Under the pieces are notes generated by a model. It searched no databases. It was not told where the DNA came from and saw nothing but the letters and a program-made list of their open reading frames with translations. The translations under genes were made by a program, and so were the position numbers. A stretch of 64,000 nucleotides of DNA from Bordetella genomosp. 8 (GTDB lineage Bacteria; Pseudomonadota; Gammaproteobacteria; Burkholderiales; Burkholderiaceae_B), in the NCBI RefSeq assembly GCF_002119685.1, contig NZ_CP021108.1:1612001-1676000 (forward strand). Reading direction: 5' to 3'. Positions 34,343-44,456 of this stretch are shown here, piece after piece. How positions within the stretch are numbered: the first letter of the stretch is position 1; each line of letters begins with the position of its first letter.

Positions 34343-35329
34343 ATGAGTCAAAAGCTTGCCCTGTTCAAACGGGCCGCCGCCACCTTGGCCGCGGCGGCCG
34401 CATTTTGCGTCGCCAGCGCGCCGGCCCAGGCCGCCTATCCGGACAAACCGGTGCGTATCGTCGTGGGCTTCAGCGCCGGCGGCACGACCGACGTGATCGC
34501 CCGCATCATGGCCAAGGAGCTCACCGAAGCCCTGGGCCAGTCCTTCGTCATCGAGAACAAGCCGGGCGCCGGCAGCAACATCGGTACGGAATACGTCGCG
34601 CGGTCCGCGCCCGATGGCTATACCCTGTATTTCGTGGCGGTCACCAGCGCCATCAACCAGACCCTGTATTCCAAGCTGAACTTCGACCTGGTCAAGGACT
34701 TCGCTCCGGTGGCGCTGGCCGCCAAGGTGCCCAATGTGCTGGTGGTCAATCCGCAGGTGCCGGTCAAGTCGGTCAAGGAACTGGTCGATTACGCCAAGGC
34801 CCATCCCGGCAAGCTGGCCTTCGCGTCCTCGGGCAGCGGCACGTCCATACACATGGCGGGCGAGCTGTTCAAGCTGAAGGCCGGCGTCGACGTGCTGCAT
34901 GTGCCGTACAAGGGCAGCGCGCCGGCCTTGACCGACCTGATCGGCGGCCAGGTGCAGTTCATGTTCGACAACATGCCGTCTTCCTGGCCGCACGTGCAAT
35001 CCGGCAAGCTGCGCGCCCTGGCGGTGACGACCAAGGAACGCTCGCCGACGGCGCCGGATCTGCCCACCATGGCGGAATCGGGTTTTCCGGGCTTTGACGT
35101 GTCCTCGTGGTTCGGCCTGATCGCGCCCAGGGGCACGCCGCCGGAGGTCATCAAGACCCTGAACACGGCCATGCTCAAGTCGCTGGAGAAGCCGGAAGTG
35201 AAGGACGCCTTCGACAAGCTGGGCGCCGTGCCGGCCAAGACCACGCCGGAGCAATTCGGCCAGTTCATCCAATCCGAAGTGCAGACCTGGGCGACGGTCG
35301 TCAAGGCATCGGGCGCGCGCGTGGATTGA
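34343..35329 (+). CDS. Bug/TctC-family periplasmic substrate-binding protein
   Basis: TctC-type receptor, 328 aa. Signal peptide with hydrophobic core AAATLAAAAAFCVASA, cleaved after AQAA. Motifs VGFSAGGTTDVIAR, SAPDGYTLYF and HVPYKGSAPALTD are present. ATG 34343 is preceded by GGAGTGAGAC; a GTG 9 bases earlier is less likely. The gene sits alone downstream of the IclR operator triplet, with no enzyme genes following in the same direction, since trmJ is convergent. Confidence 0.92.
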   Translation: MSQKLALFKRAAATLAAAAAFCVASAPAQAAYPDKPVRIVVGFSAGGTTDVIARIMAKELTEALGQSFVIENKPGAGSNIGTEYVARSAPDGYTLYFVAVTSAINQTLYSKLNFDLVKDFAPVALAAKVPNVLVVNPQVPVKSVKELVDYAKAHPGKLAFASSGSGTSIHMAGELFKLKAGVDVLHVPYKGSAPALTDLIGGQVQFMFDNMPSSWPHVQSGKLRALAVTTKERSPTAPDLPTMAESGFPGFDVSSWFGLIAPRGTPPEVIKTLNTAMLKSLEKPEVKDAFDKLGAVPAKTTPEQFGQFIQSEVQTWATVVKASGARVD

Positions 35330-35353
35330 CGCTGACGCGTCCCGCCGGACGTG

Positions 35354-36151
35354 CTATCGCGCTGTCCGCGCGGCCTTCAGCATCGCGGTGCAGACGCCCC
35401 TGAGCATGTCGACTTCGTCGCGGGTCAGGGCGCTGCGGCTGAACAGGTGCCGCATGCGCGGCATCAGCTTCTTGGGATGCTTGGGATCCAGGAACTTGAC
35501 CGCCACCAATGCTTCTTCCCAATGCGCGAGCAAGGCATGCACGGCTTCGGCCGTGGCCGGCGCGGCGCCGGGATCCGGCGCCTGCGCCGTCGTCGTGGGC
35601 AGCAGGCTGCCGCCGTGTGCCGAAATCAGGGCATAGCGCAGCTCCCAGGCCGCCAGCTGCAGCGCCTGCGCCACGTTCAGGGAGCTGTATTCCGGATTCG
35701 CCGGAATATGGCAGATGCGGTGGCAGGCGGCGATCTGGGCATTGGTCAGCCCCGCCCGTTCCGTTCCCAGGACGATGGCCACGCCGCCCGTTTCGTGGGC
35801 GCCCAGATGCTCGCGCGCCAGGACCGCCGCTTCGCGGATATCGCAGGGCGGGGGGCCCAGGTCGCGCACGCGCGCGGTCAGGGCGAAGGCCAGCGTCACC
35901 GGGCCCAGCGCGGCTTCCAGGGTGTCGTGCACGCTGGCGGCCGCCAGCACGTCGCCCGCGCCACTGGCCAAGGCCACCGCTTCCGGCTGCGCCGTCATGT
36001 CCGGCAGGCGCGGCGCCACAAGCGCCAGATCGCCGAATCCCATGGTCTTGATGGCCCGCGCGGCCGAGCCCACATTGCCCGGATGGCTGGGCTCGACCAT
36101 GACAAAACGCACGCGCTGGAACGCCGGCGGGGAGGTGGAAGCCTGAGTCAT
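35354..36151 (-). CDS. trmJ: tRNA 2'-O-ribose methyltransferase TrmJ
   Basis: SPOUT-class RNA methyltransferase (SpoU/TrmH type), 265 aa, which methylates the 2'-O of tRNA position 32. The N-terminal VMVEPSHPGNVGSAARAIK, GTERAGLT and IPANPEYSSLNVAQALQL motifs build the knotted SAM site. Cytoplasmic. It is divergent from suhB with an 81-bp gap containing a TAAAAT at 36153-36158 that may serve as a -10. The 3' end is convergent with the Bug gene, 24 bp apart. Confidence 0.94.
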   Translation of the reverse strand: MTQASTSPPAFQRVRFVMVEPSHPGNVGSAARAIKTMGFGDLALVAPRLPDMTAQPEAVALASGAGDVLAAASVHDTLEAALGPVTLAFALTARVRDLGPPPCDIREAAVLAREHLGAHETGGVAIVLGTERAGLTNAQIAACHRICHIPANPEYSSLNVAQALQLAAWELRYALISAHGGSLLPTTTAQAPDPGAAPATAEAVHALLAHWEEALVAVKFLDPKHPKKLMPRMRHLFSRSALTRDEVDMLRGVCTAMLKAARTAR

Positions 36152-36232
36152 TTAAAATGCCACGTTTGGCGCGGCGGAACCGACCATCCGGCAGGCTGCC
36201 GACCGCGCATTAGCGAAATCGTACGGAATTCT

Positions 36233-37009
36233 ATGCACCCGATGCTCAACATCGCCATCAAGGCGGCCCGGCGTGCCGGCACCATTATCAACCGTGCCAG
36301 CCTCGACCTGGAAAGACTGAACGTGGCCAAAAAGGGGCCGCGGGATTATGTCACGGAAGTCGACCAGGCCGCGGAGACCGCCATCGTGGAAACCTTGCGC
36401 ACGGCGTATCCCGACCACGCCGTCATGGGCGAGGAATACGGCTTGCAGGGCGATGAGCAGGCCGAATACCGCTGGATCATCGACCCGCTGGACGGTACGA
36501 CCAACTTCATCCACGGGCTGCCCAACTATGCGGTATCGATCGCCCTGATGCAGCGTAACGTCATGACGCAGGCCGTGATCTACGACCCGTCGCGCAACGA
36601 GATGTTCACCGCCAGCCGCGGCGGCGGCGCCTTCCTGAACGATCGCCGGGTGCGGGTATCCGGCCGTACGCGTTTCCATGAAGCGCTGCTGGGCGCGCAT
36701 TGGCCGGGATCGGCCAGCCCGGACCAGGGCGGCGGCAAGTTCAAGCAGATGGCGCAGGGCAGCGCCGGCGTGCGCCGCATGGGCGCGACCGTGCTGGACC
36801 TGGCCTACGTCGCCTGCGGGCGCCTGGATGGATTCTGCGGCGTGGCGCTGCAGCCCTGGGACATGGCGGCGGGCAGCCTGCTGGTGCTGGAAGCCGGCGG
36901 CCTGGTGGCCGATTTCACCGGCGAGCAGGGCTGGCTGGAATCCGGCAACGTGCTGGCGGCCAGTCCCAAGGTCTTCACGCAGATGCTGGGCATCCTGCAG
37001 GGCGAGTAG
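36233..37009 (+). CDS. suhB: Inositol monophosphatase family protein SuhB
   Basis: Mg2+-dependent phosphatase of the IMPase fold, 258 aa. Metal-binding motifs are GEEYG near residue 68, IDPLDGTTNFIHG near residues 83-95, and QPWDMAAG. SuhB hydrolyses inositol-1-phosphate and in E. coli also assists ribosomal RNA antitermination. The divergent arrangement with trmJ is seen in other betaproteobacteria. The ATG at 36233 is the first in-frame start after the intergenic region. Confidence 0.93.
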   Translation: MHPMLNIAIKAARRAGTIINRASLDLERLNVAKKGPRDYVTEVDQAAETAIVETLRTAYPDHAVMGEEYGLQGDEQAEYRWIIDPLDGTTNFIHGLPNYAVSIALMQRNVMTQAVIYDPSRNEMFTASRGGGAFLNDRRVRVSGRTRFHEALLGAHWPGSASPDQGGGKFKQMAQGSAGVRRMGATVLDLAYVACGRLDGFCGVALQPWDMAAGSLLVLEAGGLVADFTGEQGWLESGNVLAASPKVFTQMLGILQGE

Positions 37010-37383
37010 CCCACCCCCGAAGCGCTACGCGCTTTCCCCTCAAAGGGGGCGACGGCGTCCCAGGTCGGCTGGCACCTGGTGGCGTATGCGGGGCGGCGCA
37101 ATGCGCGGAAATGGTCAGACCCGTCGGTCTGGCGTTGCGCGCGCGGGGCCAGATGGGTAGGCCGGGGGAGAGGGGGCCGCGGACGCTCGGGCAGAAAACC
37201 GATCGGGTCTGTAGGCGTATTTCAACGCCGGTCGACTGAGCACGCCATCGTCCAGACGGCCTAGGGCAGCGCTCCGGCGCGGGACGGGGCATGCCGCGAT
37301 CCGCGCGGCGCGTGCTGTTCCATGACCGGCGTGTCGTTGGTTTTCCATGTACGATTACCGGTCCCTCACTGCTGGAGTCGCCA
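37010..37383. repeat. Intergenic region suhB-terC with double hairpin repeat-like element
   Basis: A 374-bp gap with no supported gene. Near its left end, 37020-37034 forms a 6-bp-arm hairpin (AAGCGC/GCGCTT) directly followed at 37036-37048 by a CCCCT/AGGGG hairpin. From memory, this composition matches a GC-rich intergenic repeat common in Bordetella/Achromobacter genomes; that is recollection, not a search. The rest is GC-rich, and I see no riboswitch of the yybP-ykoY type and no strong promoter. Confidence 0.5.
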
Positions 37384-38973
37384 ATGGAGTGGCTGCTGGA
37401 CCCCGCTGCCTGGGTCGGCCTGCTTACCCTAGTCATCCTCGAAATCGTTCTCGGGATCGACAACCTCATTTTTATTGCCATCCTGGCGGACAAGCTGCCA
37501 CCCGCGCAACGGGACCGCGCGCGGATCATGGGCTTGAGCATGGCGCTGGTCATGCGACTGGTGCTGCTGTCCGTCATGTCATGGCTCGTCACGCTGACGC
37601 AACCGTTGTTCTACGTCGGCCCGCTGCATCCATCGGCACGCGACCTCATCCTGCTCATAGGCGGTTTCTTCCTGCTCTTCAAGGGCACCATGGAACTGCA
37701 CGAACGCCTGGAAGGCGGCGCGCAGGTCAGTTCCGGTCCGCGCGTCTACGCCAGCTTCTGGGTCATCGTCACGCAGATCGTCGTGCTGGACGCGGTGTTC
37801 TCGCTGGACTCCATCATCACCGCCGTCGGCATGGTCGATCATCTGGCGATCATGATGATCGCCGTCGTCATTGCCATCGGCATCATGCTGGTGGCGTCCA
37901 AGCCGCTGACCCGCTTCGTCAATGCGCATCCCACGGTGGTGGTGCTGTGCCTGGGCTTCCTGCTGATGATCGGTTTTTCCCTGGTGGCGGAGGCCTTCGG
38001 CTTCAAGGTACCCAAGGGCTACCTGTATGCCGCCATCGGCTTCTCGGTGCTGATCGAGGCGCTGAACCAGGTGGCGCGCCGCAACCTGCTCAAGCTGGAT
38101 GCGCGCCGGCCCATGCGCGAACGCACGGCCGAAGGCGTGCTGCGCATGCTGGGCAAGCGGCCGCCGCAGCCGGTCATGGACGAACCCGACGACGCCGAAT
38201 CGATCGAGCCCGGGGACGTGCCGGCCTTCGGCGTGGAGGAACGCAACATGGTCAGCGGCGTGCTGACACTGGCCGAGCGCTCCATCCATTCCATCATGAC
38301 GCCGCGCACGGATATCTCGTGGATAGACATCAACGATGACGCGCAGACCATGCGCGCCCAGATCGAGGCCGCGCCGCACACCTTCTTCCCGGTCTGCCGC
38401 GGCAGCCTGGACGAAGTCCTGGGCATAGGCCGCGCCAAGGAGATGGTGGCCGACTTGATCACCGAAGGTGCCATCCGCCGCAATCGCCTGCGCGAGCCCA
38501 TCATCGTGCACGAATCCATCGGCATCCTGCGCCTGATGGACACGCTCAAGCGCGCGCGCGGCCAGTTGGTGCTGGTGGCCGACGAGTTCGGTGCCATCGA
38601 AGGCCTGGTCACGCCCATGGACGTGTTCGAGGCCATCGCCGGCGAATTCCCCGACGAGGACGAACTGCCCGACATCGTCCATGAAGGCGATGGCAAGTGG
38701 AAGATCGATGGCGCGGCCGACCTGCGCCATGTGGAGCAGGTGCTGGAGACGGACGGGCTGGTCGACGAGGCCCAGGACTACGCCACCCTGGCGGGATATC
38801 TGCTGTCGCGTTTCGGCCACCTGCCGCAGCCCGGCGACAGCTGCGAGTTCGTGGCGCCGCATCAGCGCTATCGATTCGAAGTCCTGCAATTGGCCGGAAG
38901 GCGTATAGCTTCGGTCGGCGTCGAACGCCTACCCTTCGAACTTTCGTCCACCGACGAAGTCGAATCGTCCTGA
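37384..38973 (+). CDS. TerC-family membrane protein fused to CBS and CorC/HlyC domains
   Basis: A 529-aa protein of three parts. Residues 1-240 are a TerC membrane domain with 7 helices; the motifs [12 protein letters not shown] and [13 protein letters not shown] carry the conserved Asp residues. Residues 290-430 are two CBS modules ([11 protein letters not shown], then [16 protein letters not shown]). Residues 440-520 are a CorC/HlyC transporter-associated domain. TerC proteins relate to tellurium resistance and Mn2+ export; this long version is common in proteobacteria, but its metal is uncertain. ATG 37384 is preceded by GGAGTCGCCA. Confidence 0.9.
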   Translation: MEWLLDPAAWVGLLTLVILEIVLGIDNLIFIAILADKLPPAQRDRARIMGLSMALVMRLVLLSVMSWLVTLTQPLFYVGPLHPSARDLILLIGGFFLLFKGTMELHERLEGGAQVSSGPRVYASFWVIVTQIVVLDAVFSLDSIITAVGMVDHLAIMMIAVVIAIGIMLVASKPLTRFVNAHPTVVVLCLGFLLMIGFSLVAEAFGFKVPKGYLYAAIGFSVLIEALNQVARRNLLKLDARRPMRERTAEGVLRMLGKRPPQPVMDEPDDAESIEPGDVPAFGVEERNMVSGVLTLAERSIHSIMTPRTDISWIDINDDAQTMRAQIEAAPHTFFPVCRGSLDEVLGIGRAKEMVADLITEGAIRRNRLREPIIVHESIGILRLMDTLKRARGQLVLVADEFGAIEGLVTPMDVFEAIAGEFPDEDELPDIVHEGDGKWKIDGAADLRHVEQVLETDGLVDEAQDYATLAGYLLSRFGHLPQPGDSCEFVAPHQRYRFEVLQLAGRRIASVGVERLPFELSSTDEVESS

Positions 38974-39014
38974 TCCAGCCCTGACCCCGTCCCGACCCAT
39001 CCGAGCCGCACATC

Positions 39015-39872
39015 GTGACCGACTACACGCTTTACCTGATCAAGGCTTTCTTCCTGGGCATCATCGAAGGCCTGACCGAGTTCATTCCGGTTTCCAGTAC
39101 GGGCCACCTTATCCTGTTCGGCGACTGGATCAATTTCCAGTCGAGTTCGGCCAAGGTGTTCGAAGTCGTCATCCAGTTCGGCTCCATCCTGGCGGTGATG
39201 TGGATCTTCCGCGCGCGCCTGTGGCAGTTGATCCACGGCACGCTGACCGGCGTGCGCAGCGAAGTCATGTTCACCCGCAACCTGCTGGTGGCGTTCCTGC
39301 CCGCGGCGGTCATCGGCGCGATCTTCATCCACGCGATCAAGAACCTGTTCTATCACCCGGGCGTCGTGGCGACCACGCTGGTGCTGGGCGGGTTGATCAT
39401 GCTGTATGTGGAGCGCCATACGCACCACGCCCGCGGCGCCGCGGCGGGCGATGACAGCGCATCGCAGGTTCGGGCCACGGCGCACCGGCTGGAAGAGATT
39501 ACCTGGAAGCAGGCGCTGGGCGTGGGCTGCGCGCAATGCGTCGCGATGATCCCGGGCGTATCGCGGTCGGGGTCCACCATCATCGGCGGCATGATCGCCG
39601 GCATCCAGCGCAAGACGGCCACGGAGTTTTCTTTCTTCCTGGCCATGCCCACGATGCTGGGCGCCGCGGTCTACGATTCCTACCGCAACATGTCGGTACT
39701 CAGCCAGCACGACGTGGTGGGCATCGCCGTGGGCTTCATCGCTGCCTTCCTGAGCGCACTGCTGGTGGTGCGGGCGGTGCTGCGCTTCGTGGCGAACCAC
39801 ACCTATCGCGTGTTCGCGTGGTATCGCATCGCACTGGGCATCGTGGTGGGGCTGGTGCTGTTCACCCGTTGA
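39015..39872 (+). CDS. uppP: Undecaprenyl-diphosphatase
   Basis: BacA/UppP, 285 aa, about eight membrane helices. It dephosphorylates undecaprenyl pyrophosphate to recycle the lipid carrier for peptidoglycan and LPS. The catalytic motif EFIPVSSTGHLIL is at residues 22-34 and the PGVSRSGSTI motif near 188-197. The start codon is GTG (39015) and the initiator region is well placed for the first helix. It is 41 bp after the terC-CBS gene, possibly in one operon. Confidence 0.95.
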   Translation: MTDYTLYLIKAFFLGIIEGLTEFIPVSSTGHLILFGDWINFQSSSAKVFEVVIQFGSILAVMWIFRARLWQLIHGTLTGVRSEVMFTRNLLVAFLPAAVIGAIFIHAIKNLFYHPGVVATTLVLGGLIMLYVERHTHHARGAAAGDDSASQVRATAHRLEEITWKQALGVGCAQCVAMIPGVSRSGSTIIGGMIAGIQRKTATEFSFFLAMPTMLGAAVYDSYRNMSVLSQHDVVGIAVGFIAAFLSALLVVRAVLRFVANHTYRVFAWYRIALGIVVGLVLFTR

Positions 39873-39947
39873 TGGCGCGCCGGGCGACGGGGCGTTCGCC
39901 CCGTGCCAGCTGTGCCAGCTTTGCCGCGCGGGTGGACCCCGACGGCT

Positions 39948-40727
39948 TCAGGCCACTTCCAGGTCGAAGAACTGCAGTCCGTCGCGATCGATGGCCAGCC
40001 AGCCGCCACGCGGCGGCTGCGCATGATCGCAATCCCAGTCGGGCAGCACCCAGCGTTCGCGGCGCCTGCCGGCGACTTCCAGCACGTGCCGGTACGGGCG
40101 ATGGGTATGGCCGTGCACCAGCGTAGGCACGCCGGTATCGCGGAACAGTGCTTCGACCGCGCCGGGGTTTACGTCCATGATGTCCGCCCGCGAGGCCTGC
40201 AGCGCCTGCGTCGCGGCCTTGCTTTCGCCACGTGCCTGCTGTGCCAGCGCCAGGCGTTCCGGAATGGATTTGCCCAGGAATTCCTGCTGCCATCTGGGAT
40301 CGCGCACCATGGCCCGGAAGGCCTGGTAAGCCTCGTCGTCCAGGCACAGCTCGTCGCCGTGCGTCAGCAGGACGAGGCCATAGTCCGTGTCCAGCATCGC
40401 CGGCTCGGGCAGCAGCCGGGCTCCCACGGTTTCGGCCAGTTCCTGGCCGATCAGGAAGTCGCGATTGCCGCGACCCAGCCACACGGGCGTGGTGTTCGTC
40501 GTGCGCTTGATGGCTTGCAGTACGGTCGCCAGCCAGGGCGGGGCCTGCCGGATGACGTCGTCGCCTATCCAGGCGTCGAAGATGTCGCCCGGCAACAGCA
40601 CCGCTGATGCTTCGGCCGCCGCCGCTTCCAGAAAACCCAGGAAGGCTTCGGACGTGGCCGGCGTCGCCGGCCCCAGATGCATATCCGACGCCACCCAGAT
40701 GGTTCCGGGCAGCGTAAGCTTATTCAA
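39948..40727 (-). CDS. lpxH: UDP-2,3-diacylglucosamine hydrolase LpxH
   Basis: Calcineurin-like phosphoesterase of lipid A synthesis, 259 aa. Metal ligands: Asp15 and His17 in SDMHLG, Asp48 in [23 protein letters not shown] and the final VHGHTHRP. It converts UDP-2,3-diacylglucosamine to lipid X at the inner membrane. Its ATG lies within the 3' end of the cyclophilin gene (8-bp overlap), in the minus-strand operon TPR - ppi - lpxH. Confidence 0.94.
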   Translation of the reverse strand: MNKLTLPGTIWVASDMHLGPATPATSEAFLGFLEAAAAEASAVLLPGDIFDAWIGDDVIRQAPPWLATVLQAIKRTTNTTPVWLGRGNRDFLIGQELAETVGARLLPEPAMLDTDYGLVLLTHGDELCLDDEAYQAFRAMVRDPRWQQEFLGKSIPERLALAQQARGESKAATQALQASRADIMDVNPGAVEALFRDTGVPTLVHGHTHRPYRHVLEVAGRRRERWVLPDWDCDHAQPPRGGWLAIDRDGLQFFDLEVA

Positions 40728-41367
40728 GGACTTCGGCCTTTTCGATCACGACGTCCTGGGCCGGCACGTTCTGGTGGAAACCGCTGTTGCCCGTCTTGAC
40801 CGCCTTGATCTTGTCCACCACGTCGGTGCCTTCGGTGACCTTGCCGAACACCGCGTAGCCCCAGCCGTTGGCCGTGGGCGCGGTGAAATTCAGGAAGTCA
40901 TTGTCGGCGACGTTGATGAAGAATTGCGCCGTGGCCGATTGCGGGTCGCTGGTGCGCGCCATGGCGACGGTGTACTTGTCGTTCTTCAGGCCATTGTTGG
41001 CCTCGTTTTCCACGGGCGCGTGGGTCTGCTTCTGCTTCATGCCGGGCTCGAAGCCGCCGCCCTGGATCATGAAACCGTCGATGACGCGATGGAAAACCGT
41101 GTTGTTGTAGAAGCCTTCCTTGGTGTAAGTCAGGAAGTTGGCCACCGTCTTCGGTGCCTTGTCGGCGTCCAGGGTAATGACAAAGGCGCCGTAGTTGGTG
41201 GTCATCTTGACGCGGGGGGAAGAAGACATGGACTGTTTACCTTCGGTAGTGTTGGTTGATGCCGCGCCGGTGGGCGCGGCGCCGGCGGCCGCCGGCAGGA
41301 TCGCGGCGAGCGCCACGCCGCATGCCGCATGGCGCAGCACACGCAGTACAGAATCTGAGAACATCAT
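40720..41367 (-). CDS. Peptidyl-prolyl cis-trans isomerase, cyclophilin type
   Basis: Cyclophilin, 215 aa. The active-site segment [16 protein letters not shown], the SATAQFFIN motif and the FGKVTEG strand are intact. The first 30 residues form a signal peptide ([30 protein letters not shown]), so the full product would be periplasmic, PpiA-like. A second ATG at 41229, with AAGG upstream, would give a 169-residue cytoplasmic PpiB-like form starting [14 protein letters not shown]. Overlaps both neighbours by 4 and 8 bp. Confidence 0.93.
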   Translation of the reverse strand: MMFSDSVLRVLRHAACGVALAAILPAAAGAAPTGAASTNTTEGKQSMSSSPRVKMTTNYGAFVITLDADKAPKTVANFLTYTKEGFYNNTVFHRVIDGFMIQGGGFEPGMKQKQTHAPVENEANNGLKNDKYTVAMARTSDPQSATAQFFINVADNDFLNFTAPTANGWGYAVFGKVTEGTDVVDKIKAVKTGNSGFHQNVPAQDVVIEKAEVLE

Positions 41368-42059
41368 TGCTTGCTTGGTCCCTTCAGCAGGTTGTCGACG
41401 GCGCGGGCCTTGTTGCCACTGCCCGTGACGCCGAGTTTCGCCGCTTCGCCATACGAGCGCTTGGCCTGGGCCAGCTGGATATCGGCCAGGTTGGCGCGCG
41501 CCGCCGCATAGTTGGGATCGGCGCGCAGGGCGTTGCGGACGGCGGTTTCCGCGCGATCGATTTCACCGCGCTTGGCATAGATGACCGCCATGTTATTCCA
41601 CGGTTCCGGAAGTTCGGGATACCGGGACGTCATATCTTCGTAGATGTCCAGCGCTTCCTGGTCCCGGCCCATGGCCGCCAGCACGCGCGCGTGCTGGAAC
41701 TCCAGCTGCACGTCGGTGCCGCCGGGCGGCGGGGGATTCGCCGTTTCGGCCAGCCGCTTTTCTATCATCTTCAGCGCTTCATCGTTGCGGCCGGCGGTGA
41801 TCAACTGCTCGATCCGGTCGGTGATCTGCGAAGGCGTGGGCTGCAGGCGGGTATCGACGCTGGGTTTCGCGGCTTCCAGCAGGCGCGCCAGCGCGTCCCA
41901 GCCGCCTTCGGGCGGGGGCTCGTCCAGCGTGGTGGCGTTGGCGTTGCGACCGGGGGTGCCGCCACCACCCGGCATGCCCTGGGCATGGCCGGAGTCGGGG
42001 GATAGCCATAGCAGGGCGGCCGCGAGCAGGGCCGGCAGGAATCTGGTCTTGATGGTCAC
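41364..42059 (-). CDS. Secreted tetratricopeptide-repeat protein
   Basis: A 231-aa protein with a signal peptide ([20 protein letters not shown], cleaved after GHAQ) and at least three TPR units between residues about 75 and 200 (for example [13 protein letters not shown] and [19 protein letters not shown]). It is probably periplasmic. The GTG at 42059 starts a plausible signal peptide; the longer frame upstream is unlikely. It heads the minus-strand operon with ppi and lpxH (ATGA overlap with ppi). Partners unknown. Confidence 0.8.
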   Translation of the reverse strand: MTIKTRFLPALLAAALLWLSPDSGHAQGMPGGGGTPGRNANATTLDEPPPEGGWDALARLLEAAKPSVDTRLQPTPSQITDRIEQLITAGRNDEALKMIEKRLAETANPPPPGGTDVQLEFQHARVLAAMGRDQEALDIYEDMTSRYPELPEPWNNMAVIYAKRGEIDRAETAVRNALRADPNYAAARANLADIQLAQAKRSYGEAAKLGVTGSGNKARAVDNLLKGPSKQ

Positions 42060-42301
42060 TGGGGTTTCCGGTGTTGGCCCGGCCTGGCGCGATGGGCGCA
42101 CGGTCGGGCTGCTTGCTATACTTGACGACCGCCATTTTAGCCTTGGTTCAGTTTCAGGGTCAGGCTTGTCCCTGCGACCCGCGGCGGAACCGAACATGGG
42201 CAACCTGGGGCAACCCGGGGCAACCCTAAGCCATCACCCACGAGACCTATTCCAAGGGTAGCTCCAGGAAGCGCCTGGACGCCCACGGCAGTCTTCTTTT
42301 T

Positions 42302-43750
42302 ATGCTGCACATCCACGACACGTTATCGCGCACGAAAGTCCCTTTCACCCCTGTCGAAGCCGGCCGGGTGCGCATGTATGTGTGCGGCATGACCGTCTAC
42401 GACTACTGCCACCTGGGCCATGCCCGGATGCTGGTCAGTTTCGACATCGTGCAGCGGTGGCTGCGGGCCAGCGGCCTGCAGGTGGATTATGTCCGCAACA
42501 TCACCGACATCGATGACAAGATCATCCGCCGCGCCGTGCAGACCAACCGGCGCATTGGCGACGTGACGTCCTTCTACATCGACGCCATGCATGCGGACGA
42601 ACGCGCGCTGGGCGTGCAGCGGCCCGACCACGAACCGCGTGCCACGGCGCATATCGGCGACATGCTGGACATCATCGGCCGCCTGGAAGACAAAGGCCTG
42701 GCGTATCGCGCCGAGGACGGCGACGTCAATTTTGCGGTGCGCGGCTTCGCCGGCTACGGCAAGCTGTCCGGCAAGTCGCTGGACGACCTGCGCGCGGGCG
42801 AACGCGTGGCGGTCGCCGCCGGCAAGCGCGATCCGCTGGATTTCGTGTTGTGGAAGGCGGCAAAGACGGATGAGCCGGACGACACCAAGTGGCAGTCGCC
42901 CTATGGCCTGGGCCGTCCCGGCTGGCATATCGAATGCTCGGCGATGAGCAAAAGCCTGCTGGGCCTGCCGCTGGATATCCATGGCGGCGGTCCGGACCTG
43001 AAATTCCCGCACCACGAAAACGAGATCGCCCAGACCGAAGGCGCTTTCGGCGGCGTGCTCGCCAATGTGTGGATGCACTGCGGTCCGCTCATGGTCGACG
43101 ACGACAAGATGTCGAAGTCGCTGAACAATTTCCGCACCATCCGCCAGACCGTGGCGATGGGCGAGCCCGACGACACGCGCGCCGATTATGTCGTCAATCC
43201 GCGCGAAGCGGAAATGGTGCGCTTCTTCATCGCGCGCAACCACTATCGCAGCCCGCAGAACTACACGCCCGATAACCTGAACGACGCACAGAACGCGCTG
43301 GATCGTCTCTACCAGGCTCTGGCCAACGTCGCGCCGGACGACCAGGGCGTGGACTGGAACGAGCCGCAGGCACAGGCCTTCAAGGCCGCCATGGACGACG
43401 ACTTCAACACGTCGGGCGCGGTGGCCGCGCTGTTCCAACTGGCCGGCGACGCCAACCGCACCGGCAGCGCGCGCACCGCGGGCCAGTTGAAAGGGCTGGC
43501 CGCCATCCTCGGCCTGTTGCAGCAGGATCCGCAGGCCTACCTGCGCGCGCCCACCCGCTACAAGCTGGGCGGGGCCGTGCCGTCGGCCGCCATGGACGAC
43601 CACGCCATCCAGGCATTGATCGACGCGCGGGCCGCCGCCAAGCGCGCACGCGACTTCGCCGAAGCCGACCGCATCCGCGCCGCTTTGCGTGACGCCGGCG
43701 TCGAGCTCGAAGACAAGCCGGGCGGCGTCACCAACTGGCGCCGGGTTTGA
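42302..43750 (+). CDS. cysS: Cysteinyl-tRNA synthetase
   Basis: Class I synthetase, 482 aa. Zn2+ ligand Cys28 and the HIGH signature (HLGH, 37-40) in [15 protein letters not shown], further zinc ligands in GWHIECSAM and FPHHENE, and KMSKS in [11 protein letters not shown]. It charges tRNA-Cys. It starts with ATG at 42302 and leads the core operon to lysC; the 3' end overlaps a TTG of the glycosylase frame, although the ATG at 43774 is preferred for that gene. Confidence 0.97.
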   Translation: MLHIHDTLSRTKVPFTPVEAGRVRMYVCGMTVYDYCHLGHARMLVSFDIVQRWLRASGLQVDYVRNITDIDDKIIRRAVQTNRRIGDVTSFYIDAMHADERALGVQRPDHEPRATAHIGDMLDIIGRLEDKGLAYRAEDGDVNFAVRGFAGYGKLSGKSLDDLRAGERVAVAAGKRDPLDFVLWKAAKTDEPDDTKWQSPYGLGRPGWHIECSAMSKSLLGLPLDIHGGGPDLKFPHHENEIAQTEGAFGGVLANVWMHCGPLMVDDDKMSKSLNNFRTIRQTVAMGEPDDTRADYVVNPREAEMVRFFIARNHYRSPQNYTPDNLNDAQNALDRLYQALANVAPDDQGVDWNEPQAQAFKAAMDDDFNTSGAVAALFQLAGDANRTGSARTAGQLKGLAAILGLLQQDPQAYLRAPTRYKLGGAVPSAAMDDHAIQALIDARAAAKRARDFAEADRIRAALRDAGVELEDKPGGVTNWRRV

Positions 43751-43773
43751 GCCGCATCGAGGAGCCGCCCGTC

Positions 43774-44412
43774 ATGCCGAGCGCCGAAGTCGCCGTCAGC
43801 AAGCCGCACTATTGGGAAGACGCCGTCGCCCACCTGGTGCGCCGCGACCGCATTTTGAAAAAACTCATCCCCCAGCATCCGGAGGTCTGGCTGACTCCGC
43901 TGGGCACGCCTTTCGTCACGCTGGCCCGCTCCATCGTCGGCCAGCAGATTTCCGTCAAGGCCGCCGAAGCGGCCTGGCAGCGGTTCGTACAGGCCGCCGG
44001 CGCGCGGCCATCGCCGACTTCCGTGCTGCGCGTGGGCGTGGACGGACTGCGCGAAGCCGGCCTGTCCAAGCGCAAGGCGGAATACGTGCAGGACCTGGCG
44101 ACGCATTTCAGCGAACGCAAGGTCCATCCGGATCGCTGGCCCCTGATGGAAGACGAGGCGGTGATCGAAGAACTGGTCGCCATCCGGGGCATCAGCCGCT
44201 GGACGGCGGAAATGTTCCTGATCTTCAATCTGCAGCGGCCGGACGTCCTGCCGCTGGATGATCCGGGATTGCTGAAGGCGATCTCGCTACACTATTTCAG
44301 CGGCGAACCCGTCTCGCGCTTCGAGGCGCGGGAGGTCTCGCTGGCCTGGCAACCCTGGCGTACCGTGGCAACCTGGTATCTGTGGCGCAGCCTGGACCCG
44401 CTCGCGGTCTAG
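43774..44412 (+). CDS. DNA-3-methyladenine glycosylase II (AlkA-type HhH-GPD)
   Basis: Base-excision glycosylase, 212 aa, smaller than E. coli AlkA. The helix-hairpin-helix [16 protein letters not shown] is followed by LPLDDPGL with the catalytic Asp163. It removes alkylated purines from DNA. A TTG at 43747 overlapping the cysS stop would lengthen it by nine codons, but ATG 43774 with GAGGAG about 10 bases upstream fits better. Next gene is accA, 44 bp on. Confidence 0.87.
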   Translation: MPSAEVAVSKPHYWEDAVAHLVRRDRILKKLIPQHPEVWLTPLGTPFVTLARSIVGQQISVKAAEAAWQRFVQAAGARPSPTSVLRVGVDGLREAGLSKRKAEYVQDLATHFSERKVHPDRWPLMEDEAVIEELVAIRGISRWTAEMFLIFNLQRPDVLPLDDPGLLKAISLHYFSGEPVSRFEAREVSLAWQPWRTVATWYLWRSLDPLAV

Positions 44413-44456
44413 CCTGCCCCCGATGCCGCATGGCCCAACAACGGAACCACACCTAC

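Noticed and set aside
37010..37383. Manganese riboswitch (yybP-ykoY) upstream of the terC gene
   Set aside because: Looked for because such switches often precede TerC genes; the conserved loop sequences are not present.
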